From a bacterium (GTDB lineage Bacteria > Desulfobacterota > Binatia > HRBIN30 > CADEER01), in contig JAHBUY010000007.1 in NCBI GenBank assembly GCA_019637795.1, positions 1-64,000 of the forward strand: a DNA stretch of 64,000 nucleotides, read 5' to 3'. The position numbers and the translations under genes are program-made. How positions within the stretch are numbered: position 1 is the stretch's first letter; each line of letters starts with the position of its first letter. The notes under the pieces were generated by a model. It searched no databases. It saw only the letters and a list, made by a program, of their open reading frames with translations, and was not told the origin of the DNA. Shown piece after piece: positions 7,388-15,428 of this stretch.

Positions 7388-7725
7388 GCCACGAGCACCG
7401 CCGCTGGTCATCCGACGCCGATCGCCAGGCGGCGCAGGCGCTCGGCGCCGCCATCGCCGCACAGGTGCGCGCCCGGCGCGAGGCGGCGCAGCACGATCGC
7501 CAGCCCGTGGCGCCGCCGCGACCGCTGCGCGCCGACCCCGGCTACCATCCCGCGCCGCCGCCCTACGGCATCGCCCGCCCCGTGGCCGGCTGCTCGTGTG
7601 GCTGGGTCGGCGCCGGCCACACGCGCGAGGTGCTCGTCGGCGCCAGCACGCGCGACCTGATAGCGCGCATCGCCGCCTGGCGCTGCGCCTGCGGGCGCCG
7701 GTGCTGGGGCGAGGACCGCCGATGA
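7384..7725 (+). CDS. hypothetical protein with cysteine-rich C-terminal end
   Basis: This 113-residue protein starts in a four-base overlap with the previous stop. A basic, alanine/arginine-rich N-terminal helix (about residues 12-40) is followed by a compact cysteine part with CSCGW and, about 25 residues later, CACGRRCW. These could be the two halves of a small zinc site. I do not recognise a family. It is translationally coupled on both sides and so almost certainly expressed with the terminase module. Confidence 0.55.
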   Translation: MSHEHRRWSSDADRQAAQALGAAIAAQVRARREAAQHDRQPVAPPRPLRADPGYHPAPPPYGIARPVAGCSCGWVGAGHTREVLVGASTRDLIARIAAWRCACGRRCWGEDRR

Positions 7726-7916
7726 CCCACGCCGATCGCCTCGCCTGGCCGCTCTGGGACATCGATGCCGTCGCCGCCGAGCGGATGCACCTGCATCGCC
7801 GCCTCGCTGCCGTCCACGGCGCCTATACCATCCGTCCCGTGCCCGGGCTGCGCCGGCTGCGCGACTACCTGCTCGATCGCTTCCGCGAGCTCGACGCTCG
7901 GGAGGCGATGCACTGA
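7722..7916 (+). CDS. small hypothetical protein
   Basis: This 64-residue protein is coupled to the previous gene by ATGA overlap. It is mostly alpha-helical and rich in arginine and leucine (RLRDYLLDRFRELDAREAMH at the C-terminus). It has no cysteines and no membrane segment. No family is recognised. The overlap and codon pattern support a real gene. A gap of about 100 bases without features follows, ending in a strong AGGAGGAG ribosome site for the next gene. Confidence 0.5.
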   Translation: MTHADRLAWPLWDIDAVAAERMHLHRRLAAVHGAYTIRPVPGLRRLRDYLLDRFRELDAREAMH

Positions 7917-8020
7917 CCACGTCGCCCCCAGCAGGCCGGCCCGCCGGCGCGCGTCCGACTCCTCCCGGCGCACGTCGACGGTGCCCGGTTCCCACCGACA
8001 GGAGGAGCTGGAGATTCGCC

Positions 8021-8470
8021 ATGTCCGACATCATCGCCACCTTGCGTGACCGGCACCGCCGCCTGATGGATGCGCTCGCCGCCGCCGATCCCGACCGGGC
8101 GCGGCAGCTCCGCGCGCAGGTGCACGCCGCGGCGCAGGACGCGGCCGCCGAGCCGCTGCGGCGCGTCACGGCACGCCGCGCCGCGCTCGAGGACCGCATC
8201 CGCGCCGCGACCGCCGCCGACGCCGGGGAGCTGACCCGCTGGCGCGCGGAGCACGCCGAGCTGGTGCGCGTCGAGCGCGCGGCCCGCCAGACGCTCGACG
8301 CCATTCGCACCGGCAGCGCCGACGACGGCGTGGCCGAGGACCGCTGCGCGGACGTCGCCCGCCGCGTTGCGGCCGGCGAGCTCGACAAGGACCAGGCGCG
8401 CGACATCCTCGCCGGGGCGCCCGCTACCGCCCGGCCGCGCCATGGGTTCGCGCCGGCGCGCGGCATGTGA
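8021..8470 (+). CDS. coiled-coil hypothetical protein
   Basis: This 149-residue protein starts at an ATG about 20 bases after AGGAGGAG, with GGAG also nearer. It is almost entirely alpha-helical, rich in alanine, arginine and glutamate, with heptad-like leucines in residues 5-110, so a long coiled coil is likely. The C-terminus carries ELDKDQARDILAG. It sits directly before TerL. Coiled-coil proteins in this place in phages can be scaffold, head-completion or packaging factors, but no specific homology is visible. Confidence 0.55.
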   Translation: MSDIIATLRDRHRRLMDALAAADPDRARQLRAQVHAAAQDAAAEPLRRVTARRAALEDRIRAATAADAGELTRWRAEHAELVRVERAARQTLDAIRTGSADDGVAEDRCADVARRVAAGELDKDQARDILAGAPATARPRHGFAPARGM

Positions 8471-8485
8471 CGGGGCCGCGGCCGC

Positions 8486-9886
8486 GTGGACATCATCGAC
8501 TTCCGCCACGATCCGCAGTTGCTCGGGCGCCTGCCGCACATGCGGCGCCCGGCGACGCAGCGCGCGTGGGATGCGTGGTTGCGGGCGCTCTATGGCCTGC
8601 CCCTCGACGACGACGGGCTGGCGCTCTTTCGCGCCTGCACGGGCCGGCAGTCGCCGCGGGCCGGCGGCTATCCGGCGGGTGCGGTCATCACCGGACGCCA
8701 GTCCGGCAAGACACAGACCGCCGGTGACGTGGTGATCTACACCGCCGCCACCGCGCCCGCTGACGGCAGCGCCGATGGCACGTATGCGGTGCTGGTCGCG
8801 CAGGACATGCGCGGCTCGATGCGCGCCGCCTTCCGGTACATCTGCCAGGCATTCGAGCGCGTGCCGATGCTGGCGCGCATGGTGACCGGGCGCACCGCGG
8901 ACGCGCTGACGCTGGCCAACGGCGTGACGATCGGCGTCTATCCCTGCCGGCCGGCGGCGGTGCGCGGCATCCGGGCGTTAGTTGCCGTGGCCGATGAGCT
9001 GGCGTTCTACCGCGCCAGCGACGGCAACCCCGTGGATGTCGAGATGCTGCGGGCGCTGACGCCGGCGCTCGCGACCACCGGCGGGCGGCTGCTGGTGCTG
9101 TCGTCGCCCTATGGGCAGGCCGGCGCGCTGTGGGAGCTGCACCGCCGGCACTTCGGCCGCGAGGACTCGGCGACACTGGTCTGGCAGGCGTCGGCGACGA
9201 CGATGCACGACGGCTTGCCGGCCGACTACCTCGCGCGGATGCGCGACGACGATCCCGACGCCTACCGCAGCGAGGTGTTGGGGGAGTTCCGGGCGGGGCT
9301 GGCGACGCTGCTCGACCCCGAGGCGCTCGACGGCTGCGTGGCCGACTGGCGGGAGCAGCCGCCGCGAGACGGCGTGACCTACGTCTGCGGCGCGGACGTG
9401 TCCGGCGGGCAGCGCGACGCGACCGCGGCGGCGGTGGCGTACCGTGACGGTGATCGGGTCGTGGTGGCGGCGGTGCGCGCCTGGCCCGCGCCGCACAATC
9501 CCGAGACGGTCATGGGCGAGTTGGTCGACTTCGCCCGCCGCTACGGGTGCCAGCGCATCACGGCCGACCGCTACGGCGCGCAGTTCCCGCAGCGCGCCGC
9601 GGAGCGGGCTGGCGCGTCGCTGATCCCGAGCGAGTTGGACCGCTCGGCGCTCTACGTGGAGCTTTTGCCGCGTGTGCTGAGCGGCACCGTGACGCTGCCG
9701 CACGACCCGGTGATGTTGCGCGAGCTGCGCGGCCTGGAGCGCAAACGCGGCTTCGGGGGCAAGGACCGTGTCGACCATCGGCCGGGCGCCCACGACGACC
9801 GCGCCAATGCAGTCGCGATGGCGACCTATCTGGCGGGCGGGCGCCGGGAGGGCTTCCGCGGCCTGGCCCGGCTGACGGGCTTCTGA
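8486..9886 (+). CDS. phage terminase large subunit (TerL)
   Basis: This 466-residue protein starts at a GTG shortly after the coiled-coil gene. The ATPase domain carries Walker A ITGRQSGKTQT near residue 70 and a Walker B with the acidic pair in VAVADELAFY near residue 170. Motif LLVLSSPYGQ follows. The nuclease domain shows the RNase H-like acidic residues in CGADVSGGQRD (about residue 308) and HRPGAHDDRANA near the C-terminus. TerL is the motor and nuclease that cuts and pumps DNA into a procapsid. All core motifs are intact, so selection is likely still acting. The lack of any portal or capsid gene nearby implies that heads come from another phage. Confidence 0.9.
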   Translation: MDIIDFRHDPQLLGRLPHMRRPATQRAWDAWLRALYGLPLDDDGLALFRACTGRQSPRAGGYPAGAVITGRQSGKTQTAGDVVIYTAATAPADGSADGTYAVLVAQDMRGSMRAAFRYICQAFERVPMLARMVTGRTADALTLANGVTIGVYPCRPAAVRGIRALVAVADELAFYRASDGNPVDVEMLRALTPALATTGGRLLVLSSPYGQAGALWELHRRHFGREDSATLVWQASATTMHDGLPADYLARMRDDDPDAYRSEVLGEFRAGLATLLDPEALDGCVADWREQPPRDGVTYVCGADVSGGQRDATAAAVAYRDGDRVVVAAVRAWPAPHNPETVMGELVDFARRYGCQRITADRYGAQFPQRAAERAGASLIPSELDRSALYVELLPRVLSGTVTLPHDPVMLRELRGLERKRGFGGKDRVDHRPGAHDDRANAVAMATYLAGGRREGFRGLARLTGF

Positions 9887-10173
9887 TGGCGCTCCGCAAC
9901 GCGAAACGAAAAGGCACGCGCAACGAGCACCGCAGCCGCGTGCTGCTCGAGGCGGCGGGCTACGCAGTCACGCGGGCCGCGGGCTCGCTCGGCGCGTGGG
10001 ACTTGATCGGCATCGGGTCGACCGACGTTGTGCTGGTGCAGGTCAAGACGCGCGACTGGCCGGGCTCCGTCGAGATGGAGACGCTGACCGGGTTCCGGGT
10101 GCCGGCCAACTGCCGGCGCCTGGTGCATCGCTGGCGCGATCGGCAGCGGGTGCCGGACGTGCGGGAGCTGTGA
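9886..10173 (+). CDS. Hjc-like Holliday junction resolvase / PD-(D/E)XK nuclease
   Basis: This 95-residue protein overlaps the TerL stop by one base. It has the compact archaeal-Hjc-type fold signature: KGTRNEHRSRVLLEAAGY with the first glutamate, then GSLGAWDLIGIG with the catalytic aspartate, then VLVQVKTRDWP with the Q-x-K strand. Phages and satellites use such nucleases to resolve branched DNA before packaging, which fits its place right after TerL. The family is about 110-140 residues, so this is a short member but keeps all catalytic positions. Confidence 0.75.
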   Translation: MALRNAKRKGTRNEHRSRVLLEAAGYAVTRAAGSLGAWDLIGIGSTDVVLVQVKTRDWPGSVEMETLTGFRVPANCRRLVHRWRDRQRVPDVREL

Positions 10174-10184
10174 TGGCGACGTCG

Positions 10185-10388
10185 CTACGGCGCCTCAGTG
10201 GCGTGGCAGTCCACGACCTCGCCGGATTGGCTGAGCGAGCAATGGTAGATTCGGCGCCCGAGGTTGAGGATCCCGTTGCGGGCTACGTAGAGCGTGCGGC
10301 CGTCGGGCGAGGTGGCAAGCCCACCGTAGGTGCAGCCGGCGGCGGTGGCGCAGAGCAGAGCGATACCCAGGCGTGCGAGTTGGCGCAT
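10185..10388 (-). CDS. small lipoprotein
   Basis: This is a 67-residue product on the opposite strand to the packaging genes. The ATG at 10388 follows GGGGGAA at good spacing. The N-terminus is a textbook lipoprotein signal: basic MRQLARLG, hydrophobic core, and lipobox ATAAGC ending at about Cys19. The mature part contains SPDGRTLYVARNG, similar to one blade of a beta-propeller, and two further cysteines. A longer upstream start would spoil the signal peptide. Small lipoproteins in prophages and satellites can act in lysis or superinfection exclusion, and that is a guess here. It could be a moron gene expressed during lysogeny. Confidence 0.6.
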   Translation of the reverse strand: MRQLARLGIALLCATAAGCTYGGLATSPDGRTLYVARNGILNLGRRIYHCSLSQSGEVVDCHATEAP

Positions 10389-10498
10389 CGTTCGTTCCCC
10401 CCTGCTGCTGCAGCTAGCGCAGCCGGTGGCAAGGCTGCAATCGGGAAATCCTCCTATGCTCAGCGAGGCGGCGCCAGGCGCCGGCTGATGCGAGGACC

Positions 10499-10675
10499 TC
10501 AACGCGGCTTGCGCGTCGGCTTAGCGCCCCGCGTCTGGCGCGGCTTGTTCCAGTACGGCGACTTACAGGTGAGGCTGGCGCAGACGCTGGGCAGGTGCTC
10601 CGGGTCCTTCGGCATCCATTCGTAGCCACACCGCTCGCAGCGGACGACGGTCACGCGCTTTGTGTAGACGGCCAT
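10499..10675 (-). CDS. 58-residue zinc-ribbon protein
   Basis: Reading the minus strand from the ATG at 10675 gives a short frame with two cysteine pairs: CERCGYEW near residue 13 and CASLTC near residue 32, followed by KSPYWNKPR and a basic tail. The 'CxxCGYEW...C...C.SPYWxxPR' pattern is typical of small zinc-ribbon proteins found in phages and integrated elements, often beside regulators. An AGGACC ribosome site precedes the ATG. The gene is transcribed divergently from integrase, and the int operator lies 44-62 bases upstream of it, so both may be under the same repressor. DNA or RNA binding is inferred. Confidence 0.7.
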   Translation of the reverse strand: MAVYTKRVTVVRCERCGYEWMPKDPEHLPSVCASLTCKSPYWNKPRQTRGAKPTRKPR

Positions 10676-10699
10676 GTCGCGCAGGTCCTACCACGGCGC

Positions 10700-10737
10700 T
10701 TGACGCGAGTCTACTCGGACAGTACAGTATGTACTGT
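10700..10737 (+). promoter_or_regulatory. integrase promoter with overlapping palindromic operator
   Basis: TTGACG (10700-10705) and TACAGT (10723-10728) are 17 bases apart, a good sigma-70-type promoter for the integrase gene. A perfect palindrome, ACAGTACA-gta-TGTACTGT (10719-10737), covers the -10 box and the start region, and a further AGTACA half-site lies at 10741-10746. This is a classic arrangement for repression. The divergent zinc-ribbon gene starts just upstream, so the site may control both directions. Confidence 0.6.
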
Positions 10738-10767
10738 GAAAGTACACTACGGACTGGAGGGGAGAGC

Positions 10768-11988
10768 ATGGCAACCGTCGTGAAACGCCGCGGCAAGTGG
10801 TGCGTCGACTTCCGCGACCAGCATCGCCGCCGCCACTGCAAGTTCTTCGAGACGCGCAAAGAAGCGGACGCGCATCTGGCGGCCGTCATCGGCGAAGTGA
10901 AGCAGGGGCGGTTTCGTTCGCCGGAGGAGTTGCCGACGTTCGCCGAGGTGGCGGCGCGGTGGCTCGCCGAGCAGCACGACCGGGCACCGGGCACCGTCGA
11001 GAATTACCGCGGGCAGGTCGACAAGCATCTCGTGCCGGCGCTCGGCCCGTTGCGGATCGACCGTGTGACGCCGGCGGTGGTCGAGCAGCTCCGCAACGAC
11101 AAGTGGCAGGCGGGCGCCGGACTGGAGCGGTCGACCGTCAATGCCCTGCTCCAGCGCCTCGCTGCGATTCTCGGCTATGCGCTGCGCCACGACCTCGTGT
11201 CGCGGAATGCGGCCGACAAGGCGCTCGTGCGTCGGGTGCGTCGGGAGCGCCGAGCGGGGCAGGCGGGCGCGGTTGCCGTCGACCCCAAGGAGGTGCTCAC
11301 CGCCGAGCAGGCCGGGCGGCTCATCCATGCGGCGGCGCCGGGGCTGTACCGCACTTTCATCCAGACGGCGTTGCTCACCGGCTGCCGGTCGGGCGAGTTG
11401 CTCGGCCTGGTGTGGGATGACGTCGACCTGGAGGCGCGGCGGCTCCGCATCCAGCGCTCGCTGTCCTGGAAGGCCGGCGCAACGAAGGGCTACGGGAAGG
11501 CGGCGGCGCACTTCGGCCCGCCTAAGACGGACTCGAGCTATCGCACCCTCGACCTGGCGCCCGAGCTGGTGCGAGCGCTCCGCGCCTGGAAGCTACAGGC
11601 GCCGCCCAGCGCCGTGGTGATCGACGACAAGACGGGCACCGTGGCGGCGCTGGTGTTTCCGAACCTCACCGGGCGCCCGCTGCACCGCGCCCACCTGCAC
11701 AAGGGGCTGCGGGCCGCGCTCGACGCCTGCCCTGGGCTGCCGCGGGTCGACCTGCACGGCCTGCGGCACACGTTCGCGTCGGTGGCCATCGGCCAACTGC
11801 GGTTGCCCCCCACGCAGGTCGCCAAGCTGCTTGGTCACCGCGACGCCGGCGTGACGCTCGAAGTCTACTCGCACTGGTTCGAGGGGCTCAGCTCCGAGGG
11901 GGCGATGGCGGACCTTGCCGGTGCCATCCTAACCCCCCGTGGTGACCAGATGGTGACTCCGGCGGTCGGCGACGGCGTAACTAGCTGA
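10768..11988 (+). CDS. tyrosine-type site-specific integrase
   Basis: This 406-residue protein starts at an ATG preceded by GGAGGGGAG. An N-terminal arm-binding region (KRRGKWCVDFRDQHRR) and a SAM-like core-binding domain (residues about 55-150) come first. The catalytic domain shows the first arginine in LLTGCRSGELLGLVWDDVD, the HGLRHTFAS box, LLGHRDAGVTLEVYSHW with the second histidine and the nucleophile tyrosine. All active-site residues look present. It should catalyse integration and excision at a tRNA-Gly 3' end, judged by the remnant at 2337-2379. Its last bases overlap the convergent regulator gene by eight bases, leaving no room for an obvious attachment site on this side. Confidence 0.92.
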   Translation: MATVVKRRGKWCVDFRDQHRRRHCKFFETRKEADAHLAAVIGEVKQGRFRSPEELPTFAEVAARWLAEQHDRAPGTVENYRGQVDKHLVPALGPLRIDRVTPAVVEQLRNDKWQAGAGLERSTVNALLQRLAAILGYALRHDLVSRNAADKALVRRVRRERRAGQAGAVAVDPKEVLTAEQAGRLIHAAAPGLYRTFIQTALLTGCRSGELLGLVWDDVDLEARRLRIQRSLSWKAGATKGYGKAAAHFGPPKTDSSYRTLDLAPELVRALRAWKLQAPPSAVVIDDKTGTVAALVFPNLTGRPLHRAHLHKGLRAALDACPGLPRVDLHGLRHTFASVAIGQLRLPPTQVAKLLGHRDAGVTLEVYSHWFEGLSSEGAMADLAGAILTPRGDQMVTPAVGDGVTS

Positions 11989-13384
11989 CTTCGCTGGCGT
12001 CCCGGTCCAGAATTCCGAGCTTGTCCATCTTGTACTTGAGGATCCGCCGGGTCGTGCCGAGGATCTCGGCGGCGCGGGTCTGGTTGTGGTCGGCCTTCAC
12101 CAGGGCGTCGGTGATGAGGTGGTGCTCGAGGCGGTCGACGGCGTCGGCGAGCGAGGCGCCGCCGTTGGTCGCGGCGGTGGCGGCGGCGCGGACCGGCTCG
12201 GGGGCGGCGGCGGATTCGGTGAGCTTTGGCGGCAGGTCCTCGAGGGTCAGCTCGTTGCCGATCGACAGGGCGAGGGCGCGCTCGACGACGTTCTCGAGCT
12301 CGCGGACGTTGCCCTGCCAGCGGTAGCGCAGCAGCGCATCGGTCGCCTCGCGGGAGAAGCGCTTCTCGGGCACGCCGAGCTCGCGGCTCTTGCGCTGCAG
12401 GAAGTGGCGGATGAGCAGGGGCAGATCCTCGCGGCGGTCGCGCAGCGGCGGCAGGTGGATGGCGACGACGTTGAGGCGGAAGTACAGGTCGGGGCGGAAG
12501 CTGCCGTCCTGCATGCTCTTGTCGAGGTCGCGGTTGGTGGCGGCGACGACCCGCACGTCGACCGTCACCGGCTGCGAGCCGCCGACCCGACTGAACGTCC
12601 CGGTTTCCAGGACGCGCAGCAACTTGGCCTGCGTCGCCGGGTTCATCTCGCCGATCTCGTCGAGAAAGATGGTGCCGCGGTGGGCGCTCTCGAAATGGCC
12701 GAGCTTGCGCGCGTGCGCGTCGGTGAAGGCGCCGCGCTCGTGGCCGAACAGCTCGCTCTCCAGCAGGTTCTCCGGGATGGCGGCGCAGTTGATCGCCACC
12801 AGCGGCCCGCCAGCGCGCGGGCTGTTGTAGTGCACCGCCTTGGCGATCACCTCCTTGCCGGTGCCGCTCTCGCCGGTGAGGAGGACGGTGGTGCGCAGCG
12901 GGGCGACGCGGGCGACGGTGTCGAGCACCGCCTGCATGCCCGCCGAGCGGCCGATGACGTTGTCGAAGCTGTAGCGCTGGCCCACCTCGCTGCGCAGCGC
13001 GTTCACCTCCTGCACCAGGGCCGAGGCCTGGACGGCGCGCTCGACGATGATCATCAGCTCGTCGACGTCGAAGGGCTTGGTGACATAGTCGAAGGCGCCG
13101 AGCCGCATGGCGCGCACCGCGGTCTTCACCGTCTTGGTCGCCGTCAGCATGATGACCTGCGGCCCGACGCTGCGGGCGCGCACCCGCTCGAGCACCTCGA
13201 GCCCGTCGAGCCCGGGCATCAGGATGTCGAGCAGCACGACGTCGAACGCGTGCTGATCGAGCGCCGCCATGGCGGCGTCGCCGGTGTCGGCCAGGGTCAG
13301 CGCGTAGCGATCCTTGAGGATCAGGCGCAGCGATTCGCGCACGCTGGGTTCGTCGTCAACGATGAGAACTCGAGGCTGATCCAT
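11981..13384 (-). CDS. NtrC-family sigma-54-dependent response regulator
   Basis: This 467-residue protein starts at the ATG giving MDQPRVLIVDDE. It has a receiver domain with the acidic pair at 10-11 and phosphoacceptor Asp53, an AAA+ domain with Walker A GESGTGKE and GTIFLDEIGEM, and a C-terminal Fis-type HTH (NQTRAAEILGTTRRILKYK). The sigma-54 contact loop reads GAFTDA where the common form is GAFTGA, a variant also found in functional family members. The start overlaps the end of the upstream kinase-like gene by 29 bases, so the pair forms an operon. It probably activates sigma-54 promoters, such as the one at 20049, in response to its partner. Confidence 0.9.
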   Translation of the reverse strand: MDQPRVLIVDDEPSVRESLRLILKDRYALTLADTGDAAMAALDQHAFDVVLLDILMPGLDGLEVLERVRARSVGPQVIMLTATKTVKTAVRAMRLGAFDYVTKPFDVDELMIIVERAVQASALVQEVNALRSEVGQRYSFDNVIGRSAGMQAVLDTVARVAPLRTTVLLTGESGTGKEVIAKAVHYNSPRAGGPLVAINCAAIPENLLESELFGHERGAFTDAHARKLGHFESAHRGTIFLDEIGEMNPATQAKLLRVLETGTFSRVGGSQPVTVDVRVVAATNRDLDKSMQDGSFRPDLYFRLNVVAIHLPPLRDRREDLPLLIRHFLQRKSRELGVPEKRFSREATDALLRYRWQGNVRELENVVERALALSIGNELTLEDLPPKLTESAAAPEPVRAAATAATNGGASLADAVDRLEHHLITDALVKADHNQTRAAEILGTTRRILKYKMDKLGILDRDASEVS

Positions 13385-15110
13385 GCATCGTACCCTTGGC
13401 CGGTGTGAGGGTTGGGGCCGCATCCGTTGCTTGCAAGCGGACGAGGACGGTGGCGGGGTCCTCGCTGGCAACGGCGAGTTGCGCGCCGTTGCGGTCGAGG
13501 ACGGCGTTGGCGATGGCGACGCCGAGCGGCGGCGCCGCGGCGGTGTCGGCGGCGCGTCCGAGCAGGACCGCCAGGTGGCTGCCGAGCGGGTCCGCGCCTT
13601 CGGGCAGCCGCAGGGTGAGGGTCGCCGGCGGCGCGAAGCCGATGTGCAGGGCGCTGCCGCGGCCCAGATCGCGAGCCAGCGTCCGCACCAGATTGCCGAG
13701 CGCATAGCTGAGCTGCCGCGGGTCGACGCGCACGGCGGTGTTGGGCAGGGCGTCGTGCTCGATGTGCACGCCGCGCGGCGCCAGCGCGTGCCGGCATTCC
13801 TCGAGGATGGGGTCGAGGAGCTGCGCCAGCGGATGGATCTGCGGCGCCGGATCGGCGAGGCGGGTGAACTCGAGCAGGTTCTCCAGCGTCTGGTCGATCT
13901 GCTCCACGGCTTCGCCGGTCAGGCGGGCCGCCTGCGCGGCGTCCTCGCTGCCGGACGCGCCGCGGCGGAGCTGGTGGGCGAAGGTCTTCAGGGTCACCAG
14001 CGGATTTTTGAACTCGTGCGCCAGCTCATTGATGATCAGGTCGAGCTGCTCCGCCGCGAGGGCGCTCGCGCCCTCCGCCGCCGCCGGCGCGGCGGTGGGG
14101 CGGCCGCGTGGCAGGCGGGCGCCGTCGAACGAGAGATCGTCCGCGTCGATCACCGTCTGGCGGCCGAGTGCCAGCGTTCGCGCCAGCACCGCTTCCAGCT
14201 CCGAGATGTTGCCGAACCACAGGTAATTGGCGAGCCGCTCGCGGGCGCGCTCGGTGAGCACGGCCGGCGAGCGGCCGAGCAGCGGCGCCAGGTCGGCGAT
14301 CAGGCGGGTGGCGAGGGCAGGGATGTCCGCGGCGCGCTGGCGCAGCGGGGGCAACTCGGCGCGCAGGAGGGTGAGGCGGTAATACAACGCCGGCGAGAAG
14401 GCGCCGGCGTCGAGCGCATCCCCGAGATCGCCGGTGGTCGCGGTGATCAGGCGCACCGCCGACCCGGCCGCGGCGCGCAGACCGCCGGTCGGGTCGAGGG
14501 CGGCGAGCAGCCGCTGCTGGCCGTCCGGCGCCAGCGTCTCGACGCGGGTGACGAACAGCGTGCTCGCGTCGTCCGGCAGGTCGGCGAGCAGCAGCGCCAG
14601 GTCGCTCGCGTCCGCCATCACCATCTGGCCGTGTCCCTGCGCCGCGTGGATGGCGCGGGCGATGGCGCGCTTGCCGACCCCGGGCTCGCCGGCCAGGTGC
14701 AGCGGCAGCGAGCTGCGCGCCGCCTCGGCCAGGATGCGGCCGGCCTCGAGAGGAACGAATGGCGGCTCGAGGCGGGTCGTCCGCGCCGCGACCGGCTCGA
14801 CCGGCCGGGCCAACGCCGCCGCCACCTGCCGGCGCAACTCGCGTGGCGAGAACTGTCGCGTCAGGGCCGGCCCCTCGGGGAGCCGCCCCGAGCCGTCGTC
14901 GACCCACAACGGCGCCGCGCCCTCGGGCAGGGGGCGGCCGGCGATCGCCGGCGCCGCGATGACCAGCCGTGGCAGCGGTTCGATGACCCGGCGCGACAGG
15001 TACTGGTCCACCTCCATGGCCTGCACCTCGAATTCCCCCGCCAGGAGGATCCCGACCGTCTCGCGGACGGCCGGTGAATCGTGCACGACCAGAATGTGGT
15101 GAAGCGCCAC
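13356..15110 (-). CDS. composite pseudo-receiver / AAA+-like / histidine kinase protein
   Basis: I chose the GTG at 15110 because GGGAGGGG lies just upstream; an earlier GTG at 15134 lacks this. The 584-residue product joins three parts. First is a receiver-like domain (ILVVHDSPAVRETV) with one of the acidic pair changed and no phosphoacceptor Asp. Second is an AAA+ domain like that of NtrC proteins, with Walker A GEPGVGKRAIARA intact but Walker B changed to LFVTRVE and no GAFTGA loop. Third is a histidine-kinase DHp domain with HEFKNP (His365) and a C-terminal ATPase fold in which the N-box is weak and the glycine boxes are missing. It may be a phosphatase or a binding partner of the downstream regulator more than a kinase. 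Confidence 0.8.
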   Translation of the reverse strand: MALHHILVVHDSPAVRETVGILLAGEFEVQAMEVDQYLSRRVIEPLPRLVIAAPAIAGRPLPEGAAPLWVDDGSGRLPEGPALTRQFSPRELRRQVAAALARPVEPVAARTTRLEPPFVPLEAGRILAEAARSSLPLHLAGEPGVGKRAIARAIHAAQGHGQMVMADASDLALLLADLPDDASTLFVTRVETLAPDGQQRLLAALDPTGGLRAAAGSAVRLITATTGDLGDALDAGAFSPALYYRLTLLRAELPPLRQRAADIPALATRLIADLAPLLGRSPAVLTERARERLANYLWFGNISELEAVLARTLALGRQTVIDADDLSFDGARLPRGRPTAAPAAAEGASALAAEQLDLIINELAHEFKNPLVTLKTFAHQLRRGASGSEDAAQAARLTGEAVEQIDQTLENLLEFTRLADPAPQIHPLAQLLDPILEECRHALAPRGVHIEHDALPNTAVRVDPRQLSYALGNLVRTLARDLGRGSALHIGFAPPATLTLRLPEGADPLGSHLAVLLGRAADTAAAPPLGVAIANAVLDRNGAQLAVASEDPATVLVRLQATDAAPTLTPAKGTMHGSASSSHR

Positions 15111-15167
15111 TGACCCCTCCCAACCGCCACTCACCCCAGCCAGCCCCGGGCGCTGTGCTCAAAAATG

Positions 15168-15197
15168 CACATACCGGCCAGAGGCAGAAAAAGTCAA
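15168..15197 (-). promoter_or_regulatory. sigma-70-like promoter for the kinase/regulator operon
   Basis: On the minus strand TTGACT (15192-15197) and TATGTG (15168-15173) are 18 bases apart, followed by an AT-rich start region and the GTG at 15110. The rest of the 15111-15428 gap holds a small hairpin, CCCGA/TCGGG, at 15222-15238. I see no clear promoter for the divergent gene and no correctly spaced sigma-54 site. Confidence 0.4.
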
Positions 15198-15428
15198 TGG
15201 AATTTTGCCTTTGTGACAGCACCCGAGACGATTTCGGGGCGCGGACAATTTCCTTGAAAAAGTTTAGGAACGCATGGTACCTGGGTCAGAAGCCATTGCA
15301 GGACTGCGGCTGTGGGCAGACAGAATTGCGAGACTGTGACGGGGCGTTGACGGACGATTTCCGACGTGAATCGCTGTCCTCGAGGTCGGCATGCGGGACG
15401 CATACCGACGCACCGCGGGGGGACAGCG

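Larger units (their letters stand above)
2337..11988. mobile_element. phage-satellite-like integrated element
   Basis: About 9.6 kb runs from the tRNA-Gly remnant to the integrase gene. Gene order is CGNR protein (minus), HTH, DUF3820/J-like, primase-polymerase, D5 helicase, TerS-like, four small genes, TerL, Hjc-like nuclease, lipoprotein and zinc ribbon (both minus), then integrase. It can encode its own replication, packaging initiation and integration, but no portal, capsid, head-tail or tail protein. Known phage satellites (SaPI/PICI, P4-like) also lack a complete virion set, though a full TerL without a capsid is unusual. A decayed prophage is the alternative. The left edge is supported by the tRNA remnant. 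The right edge is inferred from the integrase end, because the next gene starts at once. Confidence 0.75.

Noticed and set aside
12086..15077. Long plus-strand frames opposite the regulator and kinase genes
   Set aside because: They are antisense shadows with extreme Arg/Gly/Val content and no domain signal.
15155..15182. Sigma-54 promoter on the minus strand before the composite kinase gene (TGGCC...TGCA)
   Set aside because: The GG and GC are nine bases apart where ten are needed, and a sigma-70-like pair fits better.
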